Part shown: positions 25,426 through 33,971 of the stretch, in pieces
Layout of the letters: each line of letters starts with the position of its first letter
How positions within the stretch are numbered: position 1 is the stretch's first letter
Source of the DNA: an uncultured Erysipelotrichaceae bacterium
GTDB taxonomy: Bacteria > Bacillota_I > Bacilli_A > RF39 > UBA660
Direction of reading: 5' to 3'
Assembly: GCA_902789425.1 (NCBI GenBank)
Contig: CADANX010000001.1
Span: forward strand, 144,206 to 188,363
Length of the DNA stretch: 44,158 bases
Translations under genes and position numbers: made by a program
Notes under the pieces: model-generated
Database searches by the model: none
The model's input: only the letters and a program-made list of their open reading frames with translations
What the model was told of the DNA's origin: nothing

Positions 25426-27174
25426 ATGAGAAAAATGAATAGAGTATTTAAATTATTAACAATTATAATATTAAATGTATTATTTACATTTAATGTTTAT
25501 GGAATAGAAAAGCAACCATATGTAGCTGAATTCACAGCTCCAGCTAGTGCTAAACAAAATAGTGAATTTACTGTATCATTTACAGCAAAATCAATCGAAG
25601 CTGGTTTTGATGGATACCAATTCGTTGCCAGCTTTGATGATACAAAATTAACACTTGTATATGATGAAGAAAATGATACTTATGGTGAAGTAAATCTACT
25701 TAATAAATGGGATTTATTCTTAACACCTAATTCATCTAGTGTATTCTCAGTTATGGGTAGTGATTTAAAAGCACCAGCTTTTGAAAAAACATCAGATACA
25801 AAATGTATGACAATGAAATTTAAAGTACTTCCAAACGCATCAGGAAGTACAACAATAACTTTTTCTGAAATAAAAGGATCTAGAGGTAATGGTAATCCAT
25901 TAATAGCAGAAGGATCATCAGTAACAATAAATATTACTGATGGTTCTACTGTTAATCCAACTAAATCTAGTGATGCAACACTTAAATCATTAGGTGTAAG
26001 TAGTGGATCATTATCACCAGCATTTAGTCCTTCAGTAGATACTTATAAAGTATCAGTTGGAAATGATGTTACAAAACTTGATGTTAGTGCAATAACAAAT
26101 GATCCAAAAGCTAAAGTAGCTATTTCTGGTAACACAAATTTATCAGTTGGTAAAAATAATGTTATTGTTCAAGTAACAGCAGAAGATGGAACTAAAAAGA
26201 ATTATGTAATTGAAGTAACAAGAGCTTCAGGAAGTGGAAGCACAACATATAAACCTACATCAAAATCAAATAATGCTGATCTTAAAAACATAACTGGTAT
26301 ACCTGGTCTTAACTTTGATCCAGATAAAACTAATTATGATGTTGTAGTACCATTTGATGTAACAAATATTAATGTAGGTGCAACACCATCATCTTCAAAA
26401 GCAAAAATAGTTATTTCACCAACAAAATTAAGTGATTTAAAAGTAGGCGAAACACAAACAGTTACTATTTCTGTTAAAGCAGAAGATGGAACATTAAAAG
26501 TTTATACTGTTAATGTTAAAAGAAGTCAATACAAGAGTGAAACAGATCTTGAAAAATTAAAAGTAGATGATACTGAATTAAATCCAAATTCAGATGGTGA
26601 ATATAAAATTACTATTCCAAGTAATAAAACTTCAGTATCAGTTAGTGCTATACCTAAGAGTCAAGGTTCAACAGTTAAAATTATTGGTAATAATAATTTA
26701 AAAACTGGTAATAATAAAGTAATAGTACAAGTTACTGATAAAAATGGATTTACTAAGAGTTATATAGTAAATGTAGAAAGACAAAAAGAATTATCATTCT
26801 TCAACTTTGTTGACAAATTCTGGTATTTATTCTTACTATTACCATTCTTAATTATGTTAGTATTATTATACTATTATGATAAAAATAAAAAATATCTTGC
26901 AGTATTAGATGAAAAAGAAGACGAAGTTCGCGAGAAATTAGTTGAAAATTATTCTCCTACTAATATTGACAATAAAGTCTATATAAGTTATAATTCTAAT
27001 AACAGCATAGGATATGTAGATAACGACGAAACAGACTCTTTAGAAGCAAATGTTGACAGACTTTTAAATGATAGTTCTATACCTGAAGTAGAAAGAACTG
27101 TTAATTATGTTAAAAAGGGTGTTGACGACATCGAAAGAGAATATGAAATAAAAGAAAAATTAAGAAAGAAGTGA
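25426..27174 (+). CDS. Membrane-anchored cohesin-like protein with three cadherin-like repeats
   Basis: About 582 residues. A signal peptide (VFKLLTIIILNVLFTFNVYG) is followed by a cohesin-like beta-sandwich at about 25-185 (VAEFTAPASAKQNSEFTVSF ... KCMTMKFKVLPNASGSTTITF). Three PF12733-type repeats follow to about 450, then a membrane helix (FWYLFLLLPFLIMLVLLYYY, ~465-484) and a charged cytoplasmic tail of ~100 residues. With the membrane helix near the C-terminus, the cohesin sits farthest from the cell. The preceding gene ends in a dockerin one base before this start, so the two products are an obvious candidate pair. ATG 25426 is chosen over GTG 25417 because the TTGGAG site is only one base from the latter. 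Cohesin identity rests on fold pattern, not a search. Confidence 0.78.
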   Translation: MRKMNRVFKLLTIIILNVLFTFNVYGIEKQPYVAEFTAPASAKQNSEFTVSFTAKSIEAGFDGYQFVASFDDTKLTLVYDEENDTYGEVNLLNKWDLFLTPNSSSVFSVMGSDLKAPAFEKTSDTKCMTMKFKVLPNASGSTTITFSEIKGSRGNGNPLIAEGSSVTINITDGSTVNPTKSSDATLKSLGVSSGSLSPAFSPSVDTYKVSVGNDVTKLDVSAITNDPKAKVAISGNTNLSVGKNNVIVQVTAEDGTKKNYVIEVTRASGSGSTTYKPTSKSNNADLKNITGIPGLNFDPDKTNYDVVVPFDVTNINVGATPSSSKAKIVISPTKLSDLKVGETQTVTISVKAEDGTLKVYTVNVKRSQYKSETDLEKLKVDDTELNPNSDGEYKITIPSNKTSVSVSAIPKSQGSTVKIIGNNNLKTGNNKVIVQVTDKNGFTKSYIVNVERQKELSFFNFVDKFWYLFLLLPFLIMLVLLYYYDKNKKYLAVLDEKEDEVREKLVENYSPTNIDNKVYISYNSNNSIGYVDNDETDSLEANVDRLLNDSSIPEVERTVNYVKKGVDDIEREYEIKEKLRKK

Positions 27175-27178
27175 TATT

Positions 27179-27706
27179 ATGGCAAAGAAAAAAGAAATTA
27201 AAGAAGAAGTAGTTGTAGAAGAAAAAGTTGAAAAAAAAGAAGCTAAAAAAGAAGTAGCAAAAACTCTTCCAAAAAGTGAAAGAATTACTAAAGCTGTTAA
27301 AGTTTGCGTTTTATCTGTAGTCTTAATCGTTGTTCTTGTAGTTGTATTTGTAGTTGCTAGACCAGGAAGAAAATCTTTAGAAGATAGTTTAAATTCAAGC
27401 TTAAAATCTATGGGAGAAACTTTCTATACTGATTTCTATTATACTGAAATCTCTAAAAACAAATCTAAAGCTGAAGTTTCAGAATTCTTAGAAAAATTTA
27501 AAGATGTAGGAATCAAAGTTAATCTTGATAACTTAGAAAGATATAACGATGGAAAGAATAAAGAAGAAATAGCTAAATTTAAAAATAAAGATGGTAAAGC
27601 ATGTAACAAAAATACTACACAAGCAGTTATTTATCCAAAAAGTCCTTATGGAAAAACAGACTATACAGTTGATGTAGTACTTGACTGTGGATTTGATAAA
27701 AAATAA
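27179..27706 (+). CDS. Single-pass membrane protein of unknown function, end of the surface-protein operon
   Basis: A 175-residue protein I do not recognise. Residues 1-40 are very Lys/Glu-rich and cytoplasmic. A membrane helix spans about 41-62 (VCVLSVVLIVVLVVVFVVA), followed by a ~110-residue domain probably outside the cell, with two cysteines (in GKACNKN and VLDCGFDKK) that could form a disulfide. The external part has alternating helix and strand character and ends immediately after the second Cys. It lies 4 bases after the cohesin-like gene, with GTGATATT as the gap, so it is cotranscribed, and is closed by a terminator. It may be an accessory to the surface complex; this is inference from position only. 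Confidence 0.7.
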   Translation: MAKKKEIKEEVVVEEKVEKKEAKKEVAKTLPKSERITKAVKVCVLSVVLIVVLVVVFVVARPGRKSLEDSLNSSLKSMGETFYTDFYYTEISKNKSKAEVSEFLEKFKDVGIKVNLDNLERYNDGKNKEEIAKFKNKDGKACNKNTTQAVIYPKSPYGKTDYTVDVVLDCGFDKK

Positions 27707-27727
27707 GATTTATATCTTATTTTTTTT
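27701..27727 (+). terminator. Intrinsic terminator closing the surface-protein operon
   Basis: Stem AAATAAGAT / ATCTTATTT followed by T's; it overlaps the stop codon of the small membrane-protein gene. Confidence 0.8.
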
Positions 27728-27742
27728 ATGCATAAAATATGT

Positions 27743-27748
27743 TATAAT
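27743..27748 (+). promoter_or_regulatory. -10 box for the ABC exporter pair
   Basis: TATAAT in ATGTTATAATTAG, about 31 bases before ATG 27779. An AAAGGA ribosome site follows. Confidence 0.5.
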
Positions 27749-27778
27749 TAGAAAGCATGAATTTAGAAAGGATAAATT

Positions 27779-29536
27779 ATGATAAACATATTTAAAAGTT
27801 TAAGATCAAAAGATTATTTTTATATATTAATAATAATTATATTAATATTATTTCAAGTATGGCTTGATTTAAAATTACCTGATTACATGTCTGAAATAAC
27901 AAGGCTTGTTCAAACTTCAGGTAGTGAAATGAATGAAATACTAAAAAATGGAATGTACATGTTATTATGTGCTTTTGGTAGTTTAGCTTTAACTATTGTT
28001 TCCATTTTAATAACTGCTAATTTATCAGCTAATTTTTCTTTAAATACAAGAAAAAGATTATTTAAAAAAGTAGAAAGTTTAAGTTTAAAAGAAATAAAAG
28101 AATTTTCAACAAGTAGTTTAATAACTAGAACAACAAATGATATCACTCAAGTAGAAATGTTACTTGCTATGGGACTTCAAATTATTATTAAATCACCAAT
28201 AACTGCATTCATGGCAATTACTAAAATTTTTGGTAAAAACTATAGTTGGAGTATGGTTACTTTAGGTGCTGTTTTAGTATTAATGAGTGTTATCGTAATA
28301 CTTAGTATTTTAGTAGTACCTAGATTTAAAACAATTCAAAAGTTAACTGATAGTATTAATAATGTTACTAGAGAAAACTTAACAGGGATTAGAGTAGTTA
28401 GAGCATTTAATGCAGAAAAATATCAGGAAGAAAAATTTGATAAAGTAAATGAAGATTTAACTCGTCAATTATTATTTAATCAAAAAGCATTTGCTGTTTT
28501 ATCACCAGTAATGTATTTAGTAATGTATTTTTTAACATTAGTAATATATTTTATGGGTGCATATTTTATAATGAATTCTGTTCTTAGTGATAAACTATCT
28601 TTATTTAGTGATATGATTGTTTTTTCTTCATATGCTATGCAAGTTATTATGTCATTTTTAATGATTGCATTTATATTTATTTTTCTTCCAAGAGCTAATG
28701 TATCTGCTAAAAGAATAAATGAAGTATTAAACACAAAAAGTAGTATTAAAAATGGAACAAAAACATCTGGTGAAACAAAAGAATGTCATGTTGAATTTAA
28801 AAATGTTTCGTTTAAATATCCTGATGCACAGGATTATTTACTTAAAGATATTTCTTTTGAAGCATCTAAAGGAGAAGTAATTGCTATTATTGGTTCTACT
28901 GGTAGTGGTAAAAGTACTTTAATTAACTTAATACCAAGATTTTATGATGTCACTGAAGGTGAAGTTTTAGTAGATGGTATAAATGTAAAAGAATACGATT
29001 TAAATTACTTAAATAATAAGCTTGGTTATGCTACTCAAAAAGCAGTATTATTTAATGAATCAATTAATGATAATATAGCTTTTGGTAGTTCTAAAAACAA
29101 AATAACAAAAGAAGATATTAAAGAATCAATTAGAATAGCACAAGGAAAAGACTTTGTTGAAAAAATGGATGATAAATATAATAGTGTTATTTCTCAAAAT
29201 GGTACTAATATATCTGGTGGACAAAAACAAAGGTTATCAATAGCAAGAGCAATTGCTAAGAAACCTGAAATATATATTTTTGATGATTCATTTAGTGCTC
29301 TTGATTATAAAACAGATTTAACTCTTAGAAAAGAACTTAAAAAAATAACTAAAGATGCTGTTACTATAATAGTTGCTCAAAGAATAGGTACTATTATGAA
29401 TGCAGATAAAATAATAGTTCTTGATAATGGAGAAGTTAAAGGAATTGGTTCACATAAAGAATTACTAAAAAAATGTGAAGTGTATAAAGAAATAGCATAT
29501 TCACAATTATCAAAGGAGGAGTTAAATAATGCATAA
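27779..29536 (+). CDS. ABC exporter half-transporter with degenerate catalytic site
   Basis: A 585-residue type-IV-fold ABC exporter: six membrane helices in the first ~320 residues, then the nucleotide-binding domain. Walker A is GSTGSGKST from residue 372; the signature is ISGGQKQRLSIARA; Walker B ends IYIFDDSFSALD, where the catalytic Glu is Asp503. Such a substitution marks the degenerate half of heterodimeric exporters (BmrC/BmrD, TM287/288 type), whose partner keeps the Glu. That partner is the next gene, overlapping by 8 bases. Substrates could be drugs, lipids or peptides; nothing in the sequence decides. AAAGGA precedes ATG 27779. Confidence 0.92.
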   Translation: MINIFKSLRSKDYFYILIIIILILFQVWLDLKLPDYMSEITRLVQTSGSEMNEILKNGMYMLLCAFGSLALTIVSILITANLSANFSLNTRKRLFKKVESLSLKEIKEFSTSSLITRTTNDITQVEMLLAMGLQIIIKSPITAFMAITKIFGKNYSWSMVTLGAVLVLMSVIVILSILVVPRFKTIQKLTDSINNVTRENLTGIRVVRAFNAEKYQEEKFDKVNEDLTRQLLFNQKAFAVLSPVMYLVMYFLTLVIYFMGAYFIMNSVLSDKLSLFSDMIVFSSYAMQVIMSFLMIAFIFIFLPRANVSAKRINEVLNTKSSIKNGTKTSGETKECHVEFKNVSFKYPDAQDYLLKDISFEASKGEVIAIIGSTGSGKSTLINLIPRFYDVTEGEVLVDGINVKEYDLNYLNNKLGYATQKAVLFNESINDNIAFGSSKNKITKEDIKESIRIAQGKDFVEKMDDKYNSVISQNGTNISGGQKQRLSIARAIAKKPEIYIFDDSFSALDYKTDLTLRKELKKITKDAVTIIVAQRIGTIMNADKIIVLDNGEVKGIGSHKELLKKCEVYKEIAYSQLSKEELNNA

Positions 29537-31535
29537 AGGAAAACATTCTTCTTTTGAAAAAGCAAAAGATTTTAAAGGATCTATTAATAGATTATTCTTT
29601 GAACTTAAAAGTTATAAAGTATTTATATATATTTCTATATTTTTAGCTATTTTAGGCAGTGTTTTATCTATAGTAGGACCAAATAGACTATCAGATATAA
29701 CTGATGAAATTTCAAAGGGTTTAATAGTAGATAAGAAGAGTTTAAATAAACTTACAAAAGCTATTAAAAATAATTATGAAAGAAAAGAAATAGTTGTTAA
29801 TAATGTTAAAGTAAGTTTTAATGATCAAATAGCTTTTATTAGTACTTTTAATAAAATGAATAATAGTAAGAATAGTAATGTAAAAAAAGATAATAGTGCT
29901 AGTGATTTTTATAAGAACTATGAAAAATTACCAAAGTCAATTAAAAAAGTAATAGAACCTAAAATGAATATAAAAAGAATAAAACAAATAGCAATACTAC
30001 TTTCTTTAATATATATTTTTAGTGCTTTATTTACTTATTTAGAATCTTTAATAATGGCCATTATTTCTAATAAGTTTGCAAAAGAATTAAGAGAAAAAAT
30101 ATCAAGAAAAATAAATAAATTACCATTATATTATTTTGATAATCATACAACAGGTGATATTATGAGTAGAGTTACAAATGATGTAGATACTATTGCTCAA
30201 AGTATGAATCAATCTTTAGCTACTCTTGTAAGTAGTGTAACATTATTTTTAGGAACAATACTTATGATGTTTATAACTAATTATGTTATGGCATTTACTG
30301 CTATTGCATCTAGTTTTATTGGTTTTATATTTATGGGATTAATTCTAAAAAATTCTCAAAAATATTTTTCAGCTAGACAAAAGGAAATAGGTAATATAAA
30401 TGGTTTTATCGAAGAAGTTTACTCTGGTTTATCAGTAGTTAAAGTATATAATGCAGAAAAAGAAACAAATGATAAATTTGATAAACATAATAAAAAAGTA
30501 TATACAGCATCTAAAATGAGTCATTTTTTAGGTGGTATGATGCAACCAATGATGGGATTTATTGGACAACTAGGTTATGTATGTGTATGTATTGTTGGTG
30601 CACTTCTTGTAATGAATAATAAAATTACTTTTGGTGTAATTGTTGCATTTATGGCATATGTTAGATTATTTACCTCTCCATTATCACAAATAGCACAAGC
30701 ATTTAATTCACTTCAATCAACAGCCGCTGCATCAGAAAGAGTATTTGAGTTTTTAGATTCAAAAGAAATGAAAAAAGAAAAAAGTAAATTTGATATAAAT
30801 AATTTAAAAGGTAATATTGAATTTAAAAATGTTTCATTTAAATATAAAAATAATGAATCAAATACTATTAAAAACTTTAATGTAAAAGTAAAAAGTGGTC
30901 AAAAAGTAGCTATAGTAGGACCTACTGGTGCTGGTAAAACAACTATGGTTAATTTACTTATGAAATTTTATGATATTGATAGTGGAGATATATTAATAGA
31001 TGGTATTTCTACTAAAGATTTAACAAGAGAAGAAGTACATAGTTTATTTACAATGGTTCTACAAGATACTTGGTTATTTGATGGAACAATAAGAGATAAT
31101 ATTATTTATAATAAAAAAGGTGTAACTGATAAAGAACTTGATGAAGTTTGTAAAACCGTTGGAATAGATCATTTTATTAGAACACTTCCTAAAGGTTATG
31201 ATTCAGTTATTAGTGATAATTCATCTGTTTCTGCAGGACAAAGACAATTACTTACAATAGCAAGAGCTATGCTTAATGATTCAGTATTCTTAATACTAGA
31301 TGAAGCAACAAGTAATGTTGATACTAGAACTGAAGAACTTGTTTCTAAAGCAATGGATAAATTATCAAAAGGAAAAACATCTTTTATAATTGCTCATAGA
31401 CTTAGTACTATAAAAAATGCAGATTTAATTTTAGTTATGAAAGATGGTAATATTATTGAAAAAGGAACACATAATTCTTTAATGAAAGAAAAAGGATTTT
31501 ACGCAGATTTATATAATTCGCAATTTGAGTTATAA
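29529..31535 (+). CDS. ABC exporter half-transporter, canonical ATPase site, with external insertion
   Basis: A 668-residue partner of the preceding exporter. Walker A is GPTGAGKTT, the signature reads SVSAGQRQLLTIARA (SAGQ in place of SGGQ) and Walker B ILDEATSNVD retains the catalytic Glu. Its extra length comes from a hydrophilic insertion of about 90 residues between the first two membrane helices (about residues 60-145, Lys/Asn-rich), expected outside the cell. An AAAGGAGG ribosome site inside the end of the first gene drives translation from ATG 29529. Together with the degenerate half it should form a heterodimer with one hydrolytic and one weak ATP site. Confidence 0.92.
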   Translation: MHKGKHSSFEKAKDFKGSINRLFFELKSYKVFIYISIFLAILGSVLSIVGPNRLSDITDEISKGLIVDKKSLNKLTKAIKNNYERKEIVVNNVKVSFNDQIAFISTFNKMNNSKNSNVKKDNSASDFYKNYEKLPKSIKKVIEPKMNIKRIKQIAILLSLIYIFSALFTYLESLIMAIISNKFAKELREKISRKINKLPLYYFDNHTTGDIMSRVTNDVDTIAQSMNQSLATLVSSVTLFLGTILMMFITNYVMAFTAIASSFIGFIFMGLILKNSQKYFSARQKEIGNINGFIEEVYSGLSVVKVYNAEKETNDKFDKHNKKVYTASKMSHFLGGMMQPMMGFIGQLGYVCVCIVGALLVMNNKITFGVIVAFMAYVRLFTSPLSQIAQAFNSLQSTAAASERVFEFLDSKEMKKEKSKFDINNLKGNIEFKNVSFKYKNNESNTIKNFNVKVKSGQKVAIVGPTGAGKTTMVNLLMKFYDIDSGDILIDGISTKDLTREEVHSLFTMVLQDTWLFDGTIRDNIIYNKKGVTDKELDEVCKTVGIDHFIRTLPKGYDSVISDNSSVSAGQRQLLTIARAMLNDSVFLILDEATSNVDTRTEELVSKAMDKLSKGKTSFIIAHRLSTIKNADLILVMKDGNIIEKGTHNSLMKEKGFYADLYNSQFEL

Positions 31536-31550
31536 CATTTGCGTTTTTTT
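31519..31550 (+). terminator. Intrinsic terminator overlapping the exporter stop codon
   Basis: Stem CGCAA / TTGCG followed by seven T's. The stem is short and the loop long, so it may be weak. Confidence 0.5.
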
Positions 31551-31554
31551 ATGC

Positions 31555-31560
31555 TATAAT
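31555..31560 (+). promoter_or_regulatory. -10 box for the CmpB-family gene
   Basis: TATAAT directly after the T run of the upstream terminator and 24 bases before ATG 31584. Confidence 0.45.
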
Positions 31561-31583
31561 ATAATAAATAGGAAGTATGTAGT

Positions 31584-32099
31584 ATGATAAGAATAAAAAA
31601 AGGTTTAGAAGCTGATTATATAGTATTTGTATTCTTCATTTGTTCTATAGTAGCTTGGTTTTTAGAAATGCTATATTCTCTAATATTTCGTTTTGTTTTT
31701 GTAATTCCAGGATCTTTATATGGACCATGGTGCCCAATATATGGAGTTGCGGCTTTATTTTTACTTTTGTTTATTAATAAAGATGTAAAAAAATCAAAAG
31801 TATTTTTAGAAATGTTTTTTCTGACATCTATTATTGAATATTTAGGATCTATAATAACAGATAGATTATTTAATATTACTTTTTGGGATTATAGTGATTT
31901 TATGTTTAATATAAATGGAAGAATATGTTTATTAATGACATTAGTATTTACTTTTATGTCTGTTATATTTTTATATTTTTCAGAACCAAAACTAGAAAAA
32001 ATATATTATAAAAATAGAGATGCAATATATAATAGTAATAAAGTGTTATTAATAATTTTTATGATTGATTTATTTATAAAACTATATATGACTGGGTGA
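31584..32099 (+). CDS. Putative ABC-transporter type IV (CmpB, PF06541) family membrane protein
   Basis: A 171-residue protein with about four to five membrane helices. Family marks are the early WFLEMLYSL segment, the PGSLYGPWCPIYGVAA loop and FFLTSIIEYLGS. The family is named as a putative ABC transporter subunit, but its function is not demonstrated, and no ATPase is directly fused here. The stop TGA lies 4 bases before the next gene, whose ribosome site (GGGTGA) overlaps this gene's end, so the two are probably cotranslated. Confidence 0.8.
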   Translation: MIRIKKGLEADYIVFVFFICSIVAWFLEMLYSLIFRFVFVIPGSLYGPWCPIYGVAALFLLLFINKDVKKSKVFLEMFFLTSIIEYLGSIITDRLFNITFWDYSDFMFNINGRICLLMTLVFTFMSVIFLYFSEPKLEKIYYKNRDAIYNSNKVLLIIFMIDLFIKLYMTG

Positions 32100-32103
32100 T
32101 ATT

Positions 32104-33186
32104 ATGAATATATTTAATTATATAGAAAAATATAAGAATATATCTTTTGAAAAAGAAAAGTTTAATGAGATTGATAATCTTATTTTTTCTTTACTTATTT
32201 ATTTAGATTTTAATAATATAATTAGTAATAATAAAGAAAGTATTACTTTATATGAAGCAGCATCAATTTTTTTTAGTAAATATACATATAAAGATGTTAA
32301 AAAAATAGGTATATCACCAAAGGAAGCTTATAATGTATTAAAAGAAATATACATATCAGAAAGATATTCATCTGTAGTATTAAGTAATTATATTTATATA
32401 GGTGATAGAAATAAACAATTTAGTGCACTTACATATGAGTTTAATAAATGTAAGTATATTGCGTTTGAGGGTACTGATGAACTACTTAGTGGTTGGAAAG
32501 AAGATTTTATGATGGCATATATTTATCCAGTTACATCTCAAAGTTATGCAATTAATTATTTAAGAAAAGCTATTTCTATATTTGATAAAGAAGTATATGT
32601 TGGTGGACATTCTAAAGGTGGTAATTTGGCTCTAGTTTCATCTATGAATCAAAGTTTTATAAAAAGAAGTAAAATAAAAACAATTTATAATAATGATGGA
32701 CCAGGTCTTAGAAAAAAACAAATTGAATCTAAAAATTATAAAAGAATAAAAAATAAATATATACACATTGTTCCTGATTATAGCTATATAGGAATACTTT
32801 TAAGAGATGAAGAATATTATGTAGTAAAATCAAATTCAAAAGACATAATGAGTCATAGTATGTGTAGTTGGGAAATAATTAACAACAAATTAACTATAAG
32901 TGAACTTAGTGATTTTAGTAAAATAACTGCACTAAGTATTTTAACTTGGCTTGATAGACATAGTGATAAAGAAAGACAAATGATTATTGATAGTATTTTT
33001 AATTCGCTAGAGGCCTCTGGTGTATACTATACAAGAGATATAAGAAAGATAAAATCGGTACTTTCCATAATTGAAAATTTAAAAAATATTGATGATAATT
33101 CTAAGGCATTAATAATTGATTTTTTGAAATATAATATTAATACAATTATGAGTAATAATAAAGAAGAAAAAAATAATAATTTATAG
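32104..33186 (+). CDS. Mbeg1-like (DUF2974) alpha/beta hydrolase
   Basis: A 360-residue soluble protein with a lipase-type nucleophile elbow GGHSKGGNLA (Ser170) preceded by YIAFEGTDELLSGWKEDF, the pattern of Mbeg1-like proteins. The acid and His of the triad probably lie in the C-terminal half: NNDGPG follows the elbow, and HIVPDYSYIGILL and SHSMCSWEI contain candidate residues. There is no signal peptide, so it is probably cytoplasmic. An esterase or lipase activity is expected from the fold; the substrate is unknown. It appears to be in one operon with the CmpB-family gene. Confidence 0.85.
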   Translation: MNIFNYIEKYKNISFEKEKFNEIDNLIFSLLIYLDFNNIISNNKESITLYEAASIFFSKYTYKDVKKIGISPKEAYNVLKEIYISERYSSVVLSNYIYIGDRNKQFSALTYEFNKCKYIAFEGTDELLSGWKEDFMMAYIYPVTSQSYAINYLRKAISIFDKEVYVGGHSKGGNLALVSSMNQSFIKRSKIKTIYNNDGPGLRKKQIESKNYKRIKNKYIHIVPDYSYIGILLRDEEYYVVKSNSKDIMSHSMCSWEIINNKLTISELSDFSKITALSILTWLDRHSDKERQMIIDSIFNSLEASGVYYTRDIRKIKSVLSIIENLKNIDDNSKALIIDFLKYNINTIMSNNKEEKNNNL

Positions 33187-33207
33187 CAAAAAAATTATTG
33201 TTTTTTT
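33172..33207 (+). terminator. Intrinsic terminator after the hydrolase gene
   Basis: Eleven-base-pair AT-rich stem AATAATAATTT / AAATTATTGTT (one G-T pair) followed by T's. It overlaps the stop codon. Confidence 0.65.
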
Positions 33208-33220
33208 ATACTCTATGTTT

Positions 33221-33226
33221 TATAAT
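33221..33226 (+). promoter_or_regulatory. -10 box for the MacB/FtsX-type transporter
   Basis: TATAAT 35 bases before ATG 33261, followed by a GGGGAGG ribosome site. Confidence 0.5.
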
Positions 33227-33260
33227 GAATTTGTGTTTAATAGAATTTGGGGAGGTTTAA

Positions 33261-33971
33261 ATGAAAGATTTTATTGTTTTTGATAACGTAACAAAATCCT
33301 ATAAAATAGGTGAAAAAGAATATAATGCGTTAGATGGTGCATCTTTTTCTGTTTCAAAAGGTGAATTTGTAGTTGTTTTAGGTCCTTCAGGAGCAGGTAA
33401 AAGTACACTACTTAATTTAATTGGTGGTATGGACGAAGCTACTAGTGGAGAAATTATTGTTAATAATAGAAAAATATCTGATTATAAAGAAAAAGAATTA
33501 ACTAAATATAGAGCTGAAAATATAGGATTTATATTTCAATTTTATAATATACTTCCAACACTTACAGTTTTAGAAAATGTTCAAATTATAAATGATATAG
33601 TTCAAAAACCAAGAGGTGCTAAAAGAGTTTTAAAACAAGTTGGACTTATTAATCATATAAATAAATTTCCATCTGAACTTTCTGGAGGAGAGCAACAAAG
33701 AGTTTCTATAGCAAGAGCAATAGCTAAAGATCCTCAAATAATACTAGCTGATGAACCAACAGGTGCACTTGATTCAAAAACAGGTGCTGAAGTATTAAAA
33801 CTTTTAAAAGAACAATGTGATAGAGATAATGATAGGAATACAGTTATAGTTGTTACTCATAATACTTTAATTAGTGAAATAGCAGATAGAGTTATTAAAT
33901 TAAAAAATGGAAAAGTTGAATCAGTAAAAGTTAACAAAAATCCAAAATCAGTAGATGAGGTCACTTGGTAA
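33261..33971 (+). CDS. ABC transporter ATP-binding protein (MacB/LolD type)
   Basis: A 236-residue stand-alone ATPase. Walker A is GPSGAGKST, the signature is LSGGEQQRVSIARAIAKDP and Walker B is IILADEPTGALD, with the H-loop in VVTHN. The phrase ADEPTGALD and the start YKIGEKEYNALDGASFSV mark the MacB/LolD/FtsE-like group that pairs with FtsX-fold permeases. Such systems do not pump through the membrane in the usual way but transmit force, and in Firmicutes many serve in peptide-antibiotic resistance or lipoprotein handling. The stop overlaps the next start as TAATG. Confidence 0.94.
   Translation: MKDFIVFDNVTKSYKIGEKEYNALDGASFSVSKGEFVVVLGPSGAGKSTLLNLIGGMDEATSGEIIVNNRKISDYKEKELTKYRAENIGFIFQFYNILPTLTVLENVQIINDIVQKPRGAKRVLKQVGLINHINKFPSELSGGEQQRVSIARAIAKDPQIILADEPTGALDSKTGAEVLKLLKEQCDRDNDRNTVIVVTHNTLISEIADRVIKLKNGKVESVKVNKNPKSVDEVTW

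Noticed and set aside
5629-27706. Ordinary integrative conjugative element
   Set aside because: No relaxase, integrase or att repeats were seen around this locus, and housekeeping-type genes flank it; the integrase at the right edge is 16 kb away and belongs with a different region. A relaxase elsewhere in the genome cannot be excluded.
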